DNA of 64,000 nt from Aporrectodea caliginosa (lineage: Eukaryota > Annelida > Clitellata > Crassiclitellata > Lumbricidae), in NCBI GenBank assembly GCA_020284085.1, contig JACEVL010001855.1, positions 580,001 to 644,000 of the forward strand, written 5' to 3'. Of this stretch, positions 22,324-34,346 are shown piece after piece. The notes under the pieces were generated by a model, which saw nothing but the letters and a program-made list of their open reading frames with translations, was not told the DNA's origin and did no database searches. How positions within the stretch are numbered: position 1 is the stretch's first letter; each line of letters begins with the position of its first letter. Made by a program: the position numbers and the translations under genes.

Positions 22324-22367
<44 letters not shown>
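22309..22367. repeat. CTGT microsatellite
   Basis: About 14 CTGT units with one CTAT near the start. A shorter relative in inverted sense (GACA-rich) lies at about 22640-22730. Confidence 0.93.
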
Positions 22368-22368
<1 letters not shown>

Positions 22369-22959
22369 ACTGCACTGCGTGTGCCGAGCTGAACAGCCAC
22401 GTGCACGTTCACTTTCATCCGTAAAAAAATTAAGGGATCTATATATAATTATAGACCAATATGTATTTGTAGTATATGTTTCATGCGCATTCATATAAGC
22501 CATCAGTGATCTCCAGTAAAACCGACATGAATACATGTATATTTCGTTCCCAAGGCAGTTACATGCTCAAAGCACCGATAAGCCACATCAAGCCATGTAG
22601 GCCTTCACATAGATGATAGACGTAGATTTGTCTGTGCAACTGAGCAGACAGCCAGACAGTGAGACAGACAGGTAGACGGACATGAGGAAGAAAGGACCGG
22701 ACAGACAGACGGACAGCCATCCATTCCGACAGCGAGACATCGTATGACGCATGTACGGCAAAGCGCTCACAGAGTCGGGTGTATATTTTGCAAGCATATG
22801 CACTGTACAATGTGTGAAAATAATATAATATATTATATGCTTTTATATATCAAAAGCCTTGCATGCAGGTCTATGTTAAATGAAATGTACAAAATGGAAC
22901 TCTACGGAAGTATAATTATTATGCACAACTATGGATAAATATTTGTTGGTGCGTGTGTG

Positions 22960-23007
22960 TTGGTAAACTTGGTGTGTGTTTGTGTGTGTGTGTGTGTGTG
23001 TGTTTGT

Positions 23008-23052
<45 letters not shown>

Positions 23053-23090
23053 CGTGTGTGTGTCGTCGTGTGTGTGTTGGTGTGTGGTTG
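22960..23090. repeat. TG dinucleotide microsatellite
   Basis: Long TG run with occasional TTTG and CGTCG interruptions; potential left-handed (Z) DNA. Confidence 0.93.
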
Positions 23091-23599
23091 GATTGAATGA
23101 GAACGAGAGAGAGAGAAAAGGCTAAACATCGATGGCATCATCAGAGACTAAGCGGCTTCTTCTTCTTCTCCTCTGCAGAGATGATGATGCTGTTGCTGCT
23201 GCTGCTGCTGCCATGGTCCATGGTATAGCGGTTCGATATGCAATGGAGCATCGTGGTGGTGCCCTCCTCCCTCATTCCCTGCCCTTCCCTTCCCTTCTTC
23301 CCCCGTGGCTTCCAACGTGCAGAGGCGGTCGGCGTGGAATCCGTAATTCCCCGGACGATTCAACTTCGATCTGGCGACCATCCATCTCCGCCTTAATGCG
23401 ACGTTGCCATGGCTACTATCTGGAGGTTTTTGCCGCGCTGGTCATTGCTGCCGTATTAAGGCGCTGCATTAAGTTGTGTGGCGACCACGACTGCAGAGGC
23501 AGAGGCAGAGGAGGCAGATCGAACGAACGAACGACGACCACTTTGTTTTTCACTGCCATGCATCTCTTTCCGCTTATCTAGACAGCAATCATGATTGCC

Positions 23600-24240
23600 T
23601 ATGGTGGAATTCTCTCTCTGTCTCTCTCTGTCTGTTTGTCTGTTTGTCTCTGTCTCTCTCTCTCTCTTTCTCTCCCTCCCTCTCTCTTTCTCTCCGTTCG
23701 GCCTTATAGCACCGACTCACGTCTTCCTTCCGTTCGAACTCGCTATCTCTCTCTTTCTTTCTCTCTCTCTCCTCTCTGTCTATCTGTCTCTCTGTCATTG
23801 TGTCTCTATCTCAGTATGATTGTGTCCTTGCCGCTGTCAGTTTCTTTGTCTCTCTATCTGTCTCTCTTTATAAACTCTGGTGATCATGACATGTATACTG
23901 ATATATTCTTCTGTCTGTCCCATATTCCTTCTTTTCCTCTTGTTGTGCGTGTCTTCTCCCTGATCATCTTCTCCATTTCCAATTCTCTCCTCGTCCTTCC
24001 ATCTTCCATCCGCTTTCCTCTTATTCAGATGATCGATCATCACATCTTCTTCGATTTCGCTTCTGCCTCTTCCTTCGATCTTCCATCTCTCCTTTCTCCT
24101 CCTCTGCCCTATTTTCTCCCCTTCTACAACTTTAATTCCACTGAAGTATTCCATCAGCCGACCAAAGCGGCAATCCCTTCTCCTCCTCCCTCCTCTCTCC
24201 TTCTCGTTTTGTGCTCTCTCTGTCTCTCGTCATGTAGCGA
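23600..24240. repeat. Pyrimidine-rich CTCT/TCTG tract
   Basis: The + strand is mostly C and T for 600 bp, in CTCT and CTGT runs that lose regularity to the right. The 230-residue reading frame across it is Ser/Leu/Pro-only in composition and is not credible. Confidence 0.88.
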
Positions 24241-24254
24241 TTCATGGAACTATT

Positions 24255-24720
24255 GTCTCTTTCCAGACTCATGGAGTAATTGAGCATCTCATGGAATAAT
24301 TCAGCATACATAAGTCTACTCTCATGGAATAATTCAGCATACATGAGTCTACATCTCTCTACATAAGTCTCTCTCATGGAATAATTCTCTCTCTACATAA
24401 GTCTACATAACCAGACTCATGGAATCATTCAGCTCCTCCACCCCGCTCCTCTTGATTCCCCTTCCACTGAAGTATTCTACATAACCAGACTCATGGACCA
24501 AAGCGGCAATCCCTTCCTACTCCTCTCCTCCTCCTCCTCTCCTCCTTCGACGGCTCGTTTTGCGCTCTCGATCCACGTAATATATTATTTTATATTCATC
24601 TGAGGATCAGAGCTCGACATGTGGCGATTCATGGAACTATTCAGCATACATAAGTCTACATGACCAGACTCATGGAATAATTCAGCACACACATTACTAC
24701 AATACTAGACTCATGCAGAC
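24255..24720. repeat. Degenerate repeats of a CATGGAATAATTCAGCATACA motif
   Basis: The motif actcatggaataattcagc with a following catacataagtctac occurs at least six times in varied order between 24263 and 24690, separated by pyrimidine-rich pieces. It returns once near 25588-25618. Confidence 0.8.
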
Positions 24721-25835
24721 GTTGCCACTGCAGTCAATCCATTGGAACAAGATGTAGGATGTGCAGGATGTGCAGGCTGCATCATCCAGGTCCCATAACG
24801 TTCTTGTTACAGGGAATGCCAGGGAATATGTATATACCCTGAAATTTTCAGGGGGGCATTTGATTCACTCGGGGGTAAAAAACCAGGGACCCGGCGACTT
24901 TTAGGGGCCCTGGGCTGGGCCAAGCAATCAACTTATGAAAAATATCATAATCAGTTATACAAAGTTTATGATTTATGCCTTTTAAAATATAATATAAGGG
25001 ACACTTAACTACAATAGTTGCATATATAAATATAATTTTGCAGGGTTGTACCCGCACTATTATTATTTCAGTTTGTTTTTACTTTCACAAAATTTCTCAT
25101 GTGTAACAAAGTCTAAGGATAGTTAGGGGCCCGTGACTATTGCTCTGCCTATGTCAGGGCCCGGAATTTCTGTCGGCAGCCCTGGCAGTTCATCGTCACC
25201 ATCATGAGCATCTTTTGCGATGTCAGTCCGAGCGTTGTCTGTGATAGGATTAGCCTGTTGGATGTCGTCGGTGTGATGTCCACTGCTGTACCCATCGTAT
25301 AGGACCCAACTTATAAGCAGCTTCAGAATTTTCAACAGCGTGGGAACATTTTGTGACATCGTGTTTAGCAACATGCATGCACTAGCAGCTGCAGCTTTTG
25401 TTATCCTTCCTCATTTTATGCGATTTGTACAACTCGATGGCATCACTCGTTATGTTGGCGTACATAGCAGCCAATACATAAAACAAACAAAGTTCTTGTG
25501 AAATGTGACTGTATACAGATGTTACACATACCCTGAAATTTACATACATATGCTGGTCAGAATGAATTGATCCATACGTAGGCCTACGTAACCAGACTCG
25601 TGGAACAATTCATCATACATTACTAGACTCATGCAGACTTTGTCACTGCAGTCGATCCATTGGCACAAGATGTAGGATGTGCAGGCTGCATCATCGACAC
25701 TATCAGCATCTTTTGCGATGTCGATCCCATCATGCATACATTATCATCTTAAGCAGCTTCAGAATTCTGGGGAAATTTTGGGACATCGTGTTTAGCAACA
25801 CTAGAAGCTGCAGCTATTATTATCCCCCTTCACTG
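24695..25835. repeat. Local segmental duplication with insertion
   Basis: Copy 1 (24695-25430) and copy 2 (25600-25835) share, in the same order, a tagactcatgcagac block, a gatgtaggatgtgcag block, gcatcttttgcgatgtc, an agcagcttcagaatt block and gacatcgtgtttagcaaca. Copy 1 holds an extra ~390 bp (24793-25183) that starts CAGGTCCC and ends GGCAGCCCTG and may be a transposon; copy 2 lacks it and further bases. Confidence 0.75.
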
Positions 25836-25839
25836 TTCA

Positions 25840-26130
25840 GTGCTTTTCTCTTTCACACTATAGTGGCAACAACTATGATTTGCGAGTTTAGGTCTGAAAT
25901 TTCAATTCTGCCATGACTTGGCATCTTCGTACGAAATTTCGTCGTCAAAGAAGGTTCCTAGTTCAACCTTGGTTCTCTTTTGTTCTGGACAAACATTCAG
26001 CTTTGACTGAGGCAGTCATTTGGCCTAATTTATTCGTCACGCAATGGGCTGCTGTTCGAAGCATGCATGATCCTAAGTCTGTATACGCAGAATTTTGTAT
26101 TTGGAGTATTGCGCATTGCATATTATAGAT
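25840..26130. other. Intergenic, no gene seen
   Basis: Short frames without recognisable domains. Confidence 0.4.
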
Positions 26131-26139
26131 CCTATAGTC

Positions 26140-26600
26140 ATCATGCTTCTTTTGGACGGATTCAAGGTTGAGGAAGAGGGAATTGCAGTAATCAAGCTGG
26201 GATTGGAAAATTGATTGACAATAGTGAAGGCAATTTTAAGGAGAGCATGAGTCGGATGCGGCGGAGGTCGCGAATGTGCATAAAGCATGCAGGTGCGCCA
26301 GAGGTTGGAGATGTTACTAGATAGGGTGAGACGTAGGCCTATATACTTCGTATAGGTAATGCTATAATTGCGCACAGGCAAGTCGGAGGTAAAAGTGAAA
26401 GACGAAGAGTCGGTGAATAGGCATATGGAATGGTCAGAAATTTTCTTGATACTATCCGGAAGACTTGAATGATGAATTTCTGTTATGGAAGAACGGTTGA
26501 GGCAGAGGTGGCTGGAGGACATATATTTTGAGATTATAATTATTAACCAAGTTGAGAAACTGTGCAATGGCAGAGGAAAAACATCTGGGTGATAACATAA
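26140..26600 (-). pseudogene. L2-like LINE RT fragment
   Basis: Read on the - strand in changing frames: a SDHSICLFTDSSSFTF block, then TLSSNISNLWRTC, ALLKIAFTIVNQF and QLDYCNSLFLNLESVQ. These are the successive conserved blocks found after the catalytic domain of L2-type reverse transcriptases. At least two frameshifts; no 3' end visible. Confidence 0.75.
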
Positions 26601-26604
26601 TTAT

Positions 26605-27290
26605 ATGCAGATCAGCTCGATTTCACTTATATAGGTCCTAAGGGACATCCGTAGAAACAGATCTATTTCGCCGAAGAATATAGTCATGCTGGAATAATCC
26701 CACTATATAGCCAATTCTATTCCTCGCCGTTCTTTTTCCCTCCTTGTCTCTTTACTTCGATCAGAGGCGAATTGATCCGACCATCGATCGGTGATGACTG
26801 CGTTTGCTATAATACGTCTTCTATCAATGGCCTCATCTGTCTCTCCGGCGAATAACAGGGTGCCTAGCAATTTTTACAACCCTATGCAACGACAACAAGA
26901 ACAACAATAACAACTGGGACGACGATGACAAAAAGAATAGCAACAACAATAGGAACAGTTTTTTAAACTCTGGAATTTACGCATGCAGGAAGCACGCGTC
27001 TTTTGTCCGTATACAGGAACAACATCACACGAATAGATTATATCGCGTGATAGTCGGGCTTGCGTCTTTTTCACCAGTGAGGGACTGCAGCAGGGAGGAA
27101 GTGTAACGTGTACACACGTACAGCTAACGCTAACGTTCGTCGTCTATACTATTATACGATGCGACGTAGCAGAGTACAGAGACTCTGAACATCATGATGC
27201 CATCTGTCAACTATGGACGGGAATTCGTTGGTTGGTCTCCACGTGTTTGCGTGGCAGAGATTAAAGTAGCTCAATCTAGATTCTGATCGA
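26605..27290. other. Intergenic, no gene seen
   Basis: Includes an AAC/CAA-rich stretch near 26885-26960. No supported gene. Confidence 0.4.
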
Positions 27291-27291
27291 C

Positions 27292-27615
27292 TGGCAATTT
27301 AACTAATCGATTTATTCGATTAGACATTGTTAGAGAAACAGCTAATTCTAATTATAATAGATTATCTACAGGATCTTGCTAAGTCTTACATGTAATTCTC
27401 ATTCTAATCTATTAGTAAATTTCAGCAGCTAATTCTAATTCTAGTCGATTAGCAATTTAACTAATCGATTAGCTAATCGACAAGACCTGTTAGACAAACA
27501 GCTAATTCTAATTCTAATTGAGCATCAACTGGCCACAAGATTTTGATAATTTTAATTCTAATGGATTAGCAAATTTCGGCAGCTAATTCTATTCTAATCG
27601 ATTAACAGTTTAGCT
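27292..27615. repeat. CTAATCGATTAG palindromic repeat cluster, copy 2
   Basis: A longer and more degraded relative of the cluster at 15955, with the same agacaaacagctaattcta order repeated about three times and TAATCGATTAG palindromes between. Confidence 0.8.
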
Positions 27616-27619
27616 AATT

Positions 27620-28340
27620 GTGCCCGTCTTTGGTGCGTGGACGAGCCATAGGTGACTCTTTTAGCCTTCTGAGCATAGTCATGCATCCACGGCTGAAAGA
27701 GTATAGTTTCAGAGAGGTATAAAATGCACATTTAGAGTTCCAAGGTAGGAGACGGAGCTCAGAATTCCAGATACTGTACATGTATATTGCGATATTGCAA
27801 AAGGCGATGCTATAGTAAATATCCAGGTACATGTAGGTATAGGTATACATACAACATGCATACATACATACATAGTATTACAATTACATACATACACAGA
27901 CGCAAGCACACCGATAGACATTCAGACACACGTGTATATATCCACGTAGGCCTACAAAGAATAAACGTGAACAGCAAGAGGCATTACTATATACGATAAA
28001 GAAGATGTTAATAGAGGTAATAATGTTGATAGCTACAGTAATATTTGCAGATGGTGATCCATGTGATGATGACTTACATAAACACGCCATCTAAATGCAT
28101 GTAGTATACACCTTCTTCAACCAGCGTCGGATTTTCTTATACGAACGTAAACATGATCGACGCTAACATCTGCATTGATTTAAATGCATAAGAATCTGGC
28201 AAATCTGCATTTCTTGAGCTCCGATAGAAGCCGAATAAGAAGAAACGGATTCTTGGCTGACGCTTTGTCGATGAAGAAATCGTCGAGGCATAGAGTGTAT
28301 GTATGCGGATGGTTTGTTGATGAGCGTCAAGTCATGTATA
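27620..28340. other. Intergenic, no gene seen
   Basis: Contains a short CATA run near 27858-27880. No supported gene. Confidence 0.4.
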
Positions 28341-28346
28341 CCGTAT

Positions 28347-28562
28347 GTGGGGCGCGGTGGTGTAGGGGTATGTTCGGTGCCTTGCAGCCGGAGGGTTGCG
28401 GGTTTGAATCCACCTCAAGCCGCCGCGTAGGGACCCTGGGCAAGTCCTTCACTCGCCATTGCTCATGCGCTTCGGCGTGAAACTCCGATTCAGTGTCCGC
28501 GCTGTAGTCGGGAGCGCCTCTGAGTAGAAATCTTGAAGGGGCGCTATAACAAGTGCTTATAC
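28347..28562 (+). mobile_element. tRNA-derived SINE with L2-type tail
   Basis: tRNA-like head with box A TGGTGTAGGGG (about 28358) and box B GGTTTGAATCC at 28401-28411, then a GC-rich middle, then CTTGAAGGGGCGCTATAACA at 28531-28550, the 3' block of the L2-like LINEs here. Such sharing suggests the LINE machinery copies this SINE. A CATA microsatellite follows (28563-28605). Confidence 0.85.
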
Positions 28563-28609
28563 ATGTACACACATACATACATACATACATACGTATACAT
28601 ACATACTTT

Positions 28610-29061
28610 CATCGGATTTAGCAAACAGAGTGCACGAAAGTCATGGGACGTTTAATATGCAACTGTACAGACTATTATGCAACTTACATTTACAAGAAGT
28701 AGGCTCCTGCGTCAGCTTAGCTGGGTCACGAAAGGAAGCCTTTAAATTAAGACACCTCACTTTCAGATATCTGGTTAAACTGGTATAATTATATAGCTAT
28801 AAATCTGGTTATTTATTTAAAACTTATAATCTGAAGCTGTTTTCTGTTAAACAGTACCTTATATATTTCGAAGAGGAGATTTTCCAGAAGGACGGCCCAG
28901 TGCCTGAGAAAGCATGCAGGCATCAGCATGCAGGTACCTCTTAGGATACAAAAGGCAATGATTATATACCCAGGTGGCTGATCAAGACAGGATTTGCACA
29001 TAAATTGCACTTTATAATACGAAGTTACACTAGGCCTATATTGATTTGAAATTACAAAACA
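28610..29061. other. Intergenic, no gene seen
   Basis: No supported gene; one TAGGCCTA palindrome near 29031. Confidence 0.4.
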
Positions 29062-29138
29062 TTAACTTTTTAACGACAACGACGAGATTGTAGTAAACAT
29101 GACTTGGAAACCAATGCAGATCGTCGTTAGAATGTTAA
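29062..29138. mobile_element. TTAA mini-MITE, copy 1 (77 bp)
   Basis: TTAA at both ends, arms TTAACTTTTTAACGACAAC and its diverged complement, and a core with GGAAACCAATGCAG. Copies 2 and 3 lie at 46405 and 48640. TTAA ends are the target preference of piggyBac-type elements, but family membership is inferred only from this. Confidence 0.7.
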
Positions 29139-29139
29139 G

Positions 29140-29625
29140 TTCAAATAATTTTCATCAGAAGTTTCACTGTCGTCTCCGGCTGCACTTGATCTAGAATTTC
29201 TACAATTTAACTGTAGGCCTACGTCTATATATAGCCTACATACAGTCTCTTCACATCAATTGCTGTAGTTATGAAATTGAAGAAATGGTCCGTCGAAATT
29301 CTGCATGGTCCATAGAAATTCTGGCCTGAGTCTCAGATGTGTTTGTGAAACTTTTGTAGAGTTCGCAGTTTATGTGTCCTTCGTGTCACACGGCTTATTC
29401 GCTTGAAATGCACCAAATAATCATTGCTGGCTATCGAATGTCTCCCCTCTGAGGCTCTGAATCTGCGTCTATATACTCTGCGCTTATTTGTGCAAATTTT
29501 ATCGACGCTTAGGCCTAAATCCTTCTTCTTCACCGAATCTGGACTGGATATAGCGTCAATCAGACAGTATCTCAGTTAATAAGGTGCTCTGTTAAATCCG
29601 TTGCTCAAAATTAACCACCGAACGA
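29140..29625. other. Intergenic, no gene seen
   Basis: No supported gene; two TAGGCCTA palindromes near 29213 and 29509. Confidence 0.4.
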
Positions 29626-29629
29626 ATGA

Positions 29630-29980
29630 AACAATGATGGAAGGAATGACAGTATGGAGGAAGGAAGGAATGAAAGAATTGAGGAGGGACGGAATGAAAG
29701 AATAACGAAAAGAAGGAAGTGATTAAAGAGTGAAGGAAGCGATGAGAGAATGAAGGAAGGAAGATATGAAATAATGAAAAGGAAGGAAGGAGGGAAGGTA
29801 TGAAAGAATGACGAAAGGAAGTAATGAAATAATGAAAAGTGAAGGAAGGGAGAAATGAAAGAATGAAGGAAGGGAGGAATGAAAGAATTGAAGGAAGGAA
29901 GAAATGAAAGATTGGAGGAAGGAAATAATAAAAAAATGAAAGAAGAAGGAAATGAAAGAAGGAAGGAAGCCTATATATGA
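29630..29980. repeat. Purine-rich GAAGGAATGAAA repeat
   Basis: A degenerate array of gaaggaa and atgaaag units over 350 bp; the + strand is almost all purine plus T in fixed spacing. The reverse-strand reading frame encodes only Ser/Phe/Leu repeats. Confidence 0.9.
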
Positions 29981-30119
29981 AGGACGGAATGGCGTAAAAA
30001 TCATTATGCGATGAGAATGATAATTATAAGTAGAGGGAAACGACAAAGCGCATACATGACTCTAACATGCATGGCCCTTAACATGGCAATCTAACTGATA
30101 AACAGATAAACAGATAATT

Positions 30120-30730
30120 ATAGGCCTACGTCTTAGGATGGAAAATGGCTCTTGAGCAGTCTCTGGCGAAATAGTAAGTTTTACGTATGAATAAATGGTA
30201 GACTGTTCCAGGAGCATGGTCCAAAGGCACGAGAAAGCACGTGGTCCCCTCATCGTCGTGCGGAAGAGCGGGACACCGACAGGTCTCCACGGGCCGCTGA
30301 ACGCAGCGACCATTGGCTAGACTGGATAGAGATAGGAACACGGAGTTCTTTGGTGTAGTCTGGAGCTGAACCGAATATCCAAGCTCTTCTCATGAGGAGG
30401 AAGTTGAAGGTAACCGTGTCCTCGACCGGATTATAGCCTCTCATATATAGCTCGAAACATGCGAAGATTTGGGTATAGGGTAGCGACAATTCGAGCGGCA
30501 CAGTTGAGGACGGGTTGAAGCGGAATTTCGGCAGGCCTTCGAGTATAGAGAGTTACAATTGTCCAGGCGCGTCAGAGTGGAGTGGACTAGTCTAGAGTCG
30601 AATGATACATTTCGGTGTATGACTCTAATCTGAGGCATTTGATAAAACGGTAGCAGCAGAGCTGTACGTGCATAAATTTATCTGAATCCAGAAGCAATCC
30701 AAGGTCCCGAGCAAGCTTCACTTCCCAGTC
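30120..30730 (-). pseudogene. L2-like LINE C-terminal fragment
   Basis: On the - strand the readable blocks in order are ARDLGLLLDS, LNCAARIVATLYP, LPPHEKSLDIRF and a following RPVETCRCPALPHDDEGTT stretch. They match the tail of L2/CR1-type ORF2 proteins. Several shifts and stops. Confidence 0.65.
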
Positions 30731-31199
30731 TCGAAATGCCGCCCTATGCCGTTTCTCTGTGTCCCATAGCTTAACGTGACTGTAGAGAGACTGTATAGTG
30801 ACCAGTATATATCATGACGGTGACTGTGACAGCGACACAGAATGAGAGAAAGTGAGAGCGACGATGTGAGGTATGTGCAGTGAGAGACAGAGCTGTTCAC
30901 AAAGATGTCAAGCTAAGAGACTGAGACAAAAACCGGAGAGAGATTGTAAAAAAAGACAATGTTTGCAAGTTGCAATTATAATAAACGTCTTTCAGCTGAG
31001 CGAGTTTTTTCTAATCTGATTTCCTTCCATCTTCACCGCTGTCGTCGTCGTCGTCGTTGAAAGAGACGAATAATAATCGCCATCTATTGACGACAGAGGT
31101 GAAGAGGTCAACGGAGGTCAACGGACGATGGAGGACAGAGGCGCCGACGACGACGACGACACTTCTGATCCTCATCATAGATGGCGTCGCTTCAAATCC

Positions 31200-31690
31200 A
31201 AATTAAGTCCAACGTCTTAACCCTCCTCCTTCTTCTTAACCCTCCTTCTCCTCCTTCTTAACCCTCCTTCTCCTTCTTCTTAACCCTCCTTCTCCTCCTT
31301 CTTAACCCTCATTTCTCCGTCTTCTTACCCTCCTTCTCCTCCTTCTTAACCCTCCTCCTCCTTCTTCTTAACCCTCCTTCTCCTCTTGCTCCTCCTTCTT
31401 CTCCTCCTATAAATCCTCCTCTCCACCTCTTCCTCTTTCTTCTACTCCCGCTCCATTCATCTCCTCCTCCTCCTCCTCCTCCCCTTCTCCTCGGTTACAG
31501 CGCTTCTTCCCATCTTAACCACCATCGTCTCTTCCTTCTTCTCTTCCTCCATCCACTTCTTCCTCTTCCCACCTCCTCCTCCTCCTCCTTCTCCTCTTCT
31601 CCTCCTCCTTCTCCTTCTCCTCCTACTCCTTCTCCTCCTCCTCCTTCTCCTCCTCTTCCCACCTCGTCAACATCGTCTGCCTCCTAGAAA
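31200..31690. repeat. Polypyrimidine tract (+ strand)
   Basis: About 490 bp almost wholly C and T, built from repeated cctccttctcctccttctta units with ttaaccc interruptions. A candidate for triplex (H-DNA) formation. Confidence 0.9.
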
Positions 31691-31728
31691 CACAGAAGAC
31701 GCCCACAGACATTCATAACTAACGTTCA

Positions 31729-31865
31729 TCCGTTCATCCATCCATCCATCCATCCATCCATCCATCCATCCATCCATCCATCCATCCATCCATCCATCCA
31801 TCCATCCATCCATCCATCCATCCATCCATCCATCTCCATCCATTCATCCATCCATCCATCCATTC
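31729..31865. repeat. CCAT tetranucleotide microsatellite
   Basis: About 32 CATC units with two interruptions near 31832 and 31845. Confidence 0.95.
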
Positions 31866-32084
31866 TTCCTCCGTCCCATTAATGCCGTCTATATTTCCAT
31901 TACCATGCCTCCCCTCCCTCCCTTCCTCCTCCTCCATCCATCGACTGCCCCACTCCGTTTGACCCTATTAAAACTGACCATCGGCGATTGAATGGACAGC
32001 GCGCCGCCGCCGTCGTTGCTGCCCATTCCTCTCACGCCGAGACGTCGACCATTCATCCTTCCTTCCCTCCGTCAGATGGACGGT

Positions 32085-32362
32085 CAACGTGGCTGTTGCG
32101 AGGGACGGGGGATGGGGAGAGGAGGAAGGAATGGAGGCAGAGGAAGAGGAGGACGGAGTGATGGGAGCACAAGGAGGAGGAGGAAGTGCAGAGGAAGCGG
32201 AAGATATCGGTTACGATGCCTAAAGGGAGATGGAGGAGGAGGAGGAGGTGGAGGAGGAGGAGGAGGAGGAGGAAGAAGAAGAGAGGAGAAGAGAGGAGAA
32301 AGAAGAGGAGGAGGAGGAAGAAGACTAAGAGAGGAGGAAGAAGAAGAGGAGGATAAGGAGAA

Positions 32363-32405
<43 letters not shown>

Positions 32406-32605
32406 CTCCGAGGAAGAAGAGAGAGGAGGAAGAAAAAGAAGAGGAAGAGGAGGAGAAAGGAATGGCGGAGGATGTGAGTATGAGGAAGAAGTACAGACGA
32501 AGTAGACAGAGGGACAGAAGACTAAGCTGTGTGCTAGAGAAGACGAGGAGGAAAAGAAGGAGGAGGAGGAGGAGGAGGGAGAGGAGGAGGATGCGAAGGA
32601 GACGG
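32085..32605. repeat. Polypurine GAGGA tract (+ strand)
   Basis: About 500 bp of GAGGAG/GAAGAG repeats. It is the strand-opposite of the polypyrimidine block 400 bp upstream, so the two can pair as imperfect inverted arms. The 161- and 190-residue frames across it are low-complexity artefacts. Confidence 0.9.
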
Positions 32606-32609
32606 TGGT

Positions 32610-34085
32610 CTAAGGTTTGCCACACACGTCGTCACCGATGTGATGGGGAGCACAATGGAGGAATGGGTTGCGGCGGCTGGCCAGAACAGATAACATTGAT
32701 GCCAGATTCGGTCTTTGTCTGCAACGGAGGCGGCGAAGGCAGGAGTCGTTTGGCACCGGAGGAGGTGGATTACAGGAAGGAGAGGTGAAGGAAAGGCAAT
32801 AGACCCCATTGACGCTTTGCTCTTCTATATCATGCCCCTACTCCCTCTCCCTCCCCTCTCCCTCTCTCTCCTCTCCCTCCCTCCCTCTCCTATTCCTCCC
32901 CTGGGTCATTTCCATCGATCTTCCAGTCTGATCCGAGCTGATCCGATCGCACCGGATCAGATCAGATTATAGATTAGATCTGATTGAACTGAAAAGAATT
33001 GCGATTCGATGAGTCAGATCAGAGCGACTGCGGGTTAATTATAAGCGATATTATTAGGTCAGATCAAAAGAGGTCAGAGTAAATATTACGTTATACTATT
33101 TACAAGACACATATAAGCCTCTGCCTATTCTCTGCCTGAAATATTAGAAAATCAATCAATCAGTTCATTGAACACCAATAATAACAATCGATATTACAGT
33201 CGCTCAAAGAGAGTATTATTAGGCATTCGATGGTGAATTCAGAAGGGATAACAAGTCCCGCTAACAGAGTCATTTGTTTCTTGTAGGCCTAACAGATTCA
33301 AGACGGCATTTTTAACAACTTCGCAATTCGACAATGGGAAGGTAGTTTTACGACGTTGTGTGACGACGAAGGTAGGCCTACAATTCGTCATGTTTGATTA
33401 ACTTACTTTATAGGCCTACGTGGTGTTATTTTAAATATTTTCCATAACAACACAAAATTAACACTTTGATTGCTATTACATTGTACAAATCATTTTATAA
33501 TATCTCCGATAGGTTGATATTGAAAAGCAGAATCATAGAGGCCTTACTAGAAGAATTGATCGATTCTGAAATGACAAACCGTTCTTTTTAACGTCCGCCT
33601 CTAATAAGTCCACTGACCTGTTTATTTTTAGAGCCTAATAGCCTATCTGCCTCGTTGCATGGCCAGTGGGAAAAAGCTGCATGGTTGATGCATGTAGCCT
33701 GTAGCTTTCTGGAGAACTTGTACGCAGTTAGGCCTACGCGTATCAGAGATAAGAATATACTTTAATTGACCAATTGCTATCCGCATTCTGGTGTACATAA
33801 ATGGTAATAAACATAAACATACATCAATCATCCATTGAGCTAATCAAGACAGTCCAATACTCACAGATCCCACATTATTATTCTAAATCCGATAAATCAT
33901 CCGAATGATGAGTTTTGCTCATCATGCCATCTGCCGATGTAGGCCTATGTGTTATGGTTTATAACTGCATAAGCCTTTCTGCAATCCAGTATTACTCGAA
34001 TGGATAGGTTAGAAAGCAGATAAAGAGAACATTTGGCGTTATATTTCAGACCTGTATACAGGATAGAATGGTTACGTCGGTAAAA
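32610..34085. other. Intergenic, no gene seen
   Basis: A CCCTCTCC-rich stretch at 32840-32900 is the only simple repeat. Five TAGGCCTA palindromes lie between 33283 and 33941. No supported exon or RNA gene. Confidence 0.4.
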
Positions 34086-34087
34086 AA

Positions 34088-34346
34088 ATTCATTCATTCA
34101 TTCATTCATTACGAAGATTTATATAGCGCCCTTTCAAGGTTACTACTCAGAAGCGCTCCCGACCCAGCACGGCTGAAAAGGACAGTTTTGAGGCAAGAAT
34201 AGAAAGATTCCGAGTGGATTCTGGGATGCAATCGCAGCACCAAAGGGAGCCCATTCCAGGGGGGGCGCCAACCACTAAGAAGGCGCGATTCTGATTAGTG
34301 GTTGGTTTTGTTCAAATACGACGCGCTGCACGCAGGTGCATTAAGA
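34088..34346 (-). pseudogene. L2-like LINE 3' end
   Basis: Read on -, the C-terminal block LVVGAPLWNGLPLVLRLHP (a frame-corrected reading of an eroded copy) is followed by GRYIN and the GGGCGCTATATAA end, then an ATGA-type simple repeat (34088-34112). A SINE (34347-34558) has inserted upstream of this part. Confidence 0.7.

Noticed and set aside
23591..24283. 230-codon Ser/Leu/Pro frame
   Set aside because: Lies in a CT-rich simple repeat.
28399..28411. tRNA gene at the 28.3-kb box B
   Set aside because: The arms do not pair as a tRNA; it is a SINE head. The same holds for 16.5, 34.4 and 47.9 kb.
31992..32625. 161-codon + frame and 190-codon - frame
   Set aside because: Polypurine tract artefacts (Glu/Arg/Gly one way, Leu/Ser/Pro the other).
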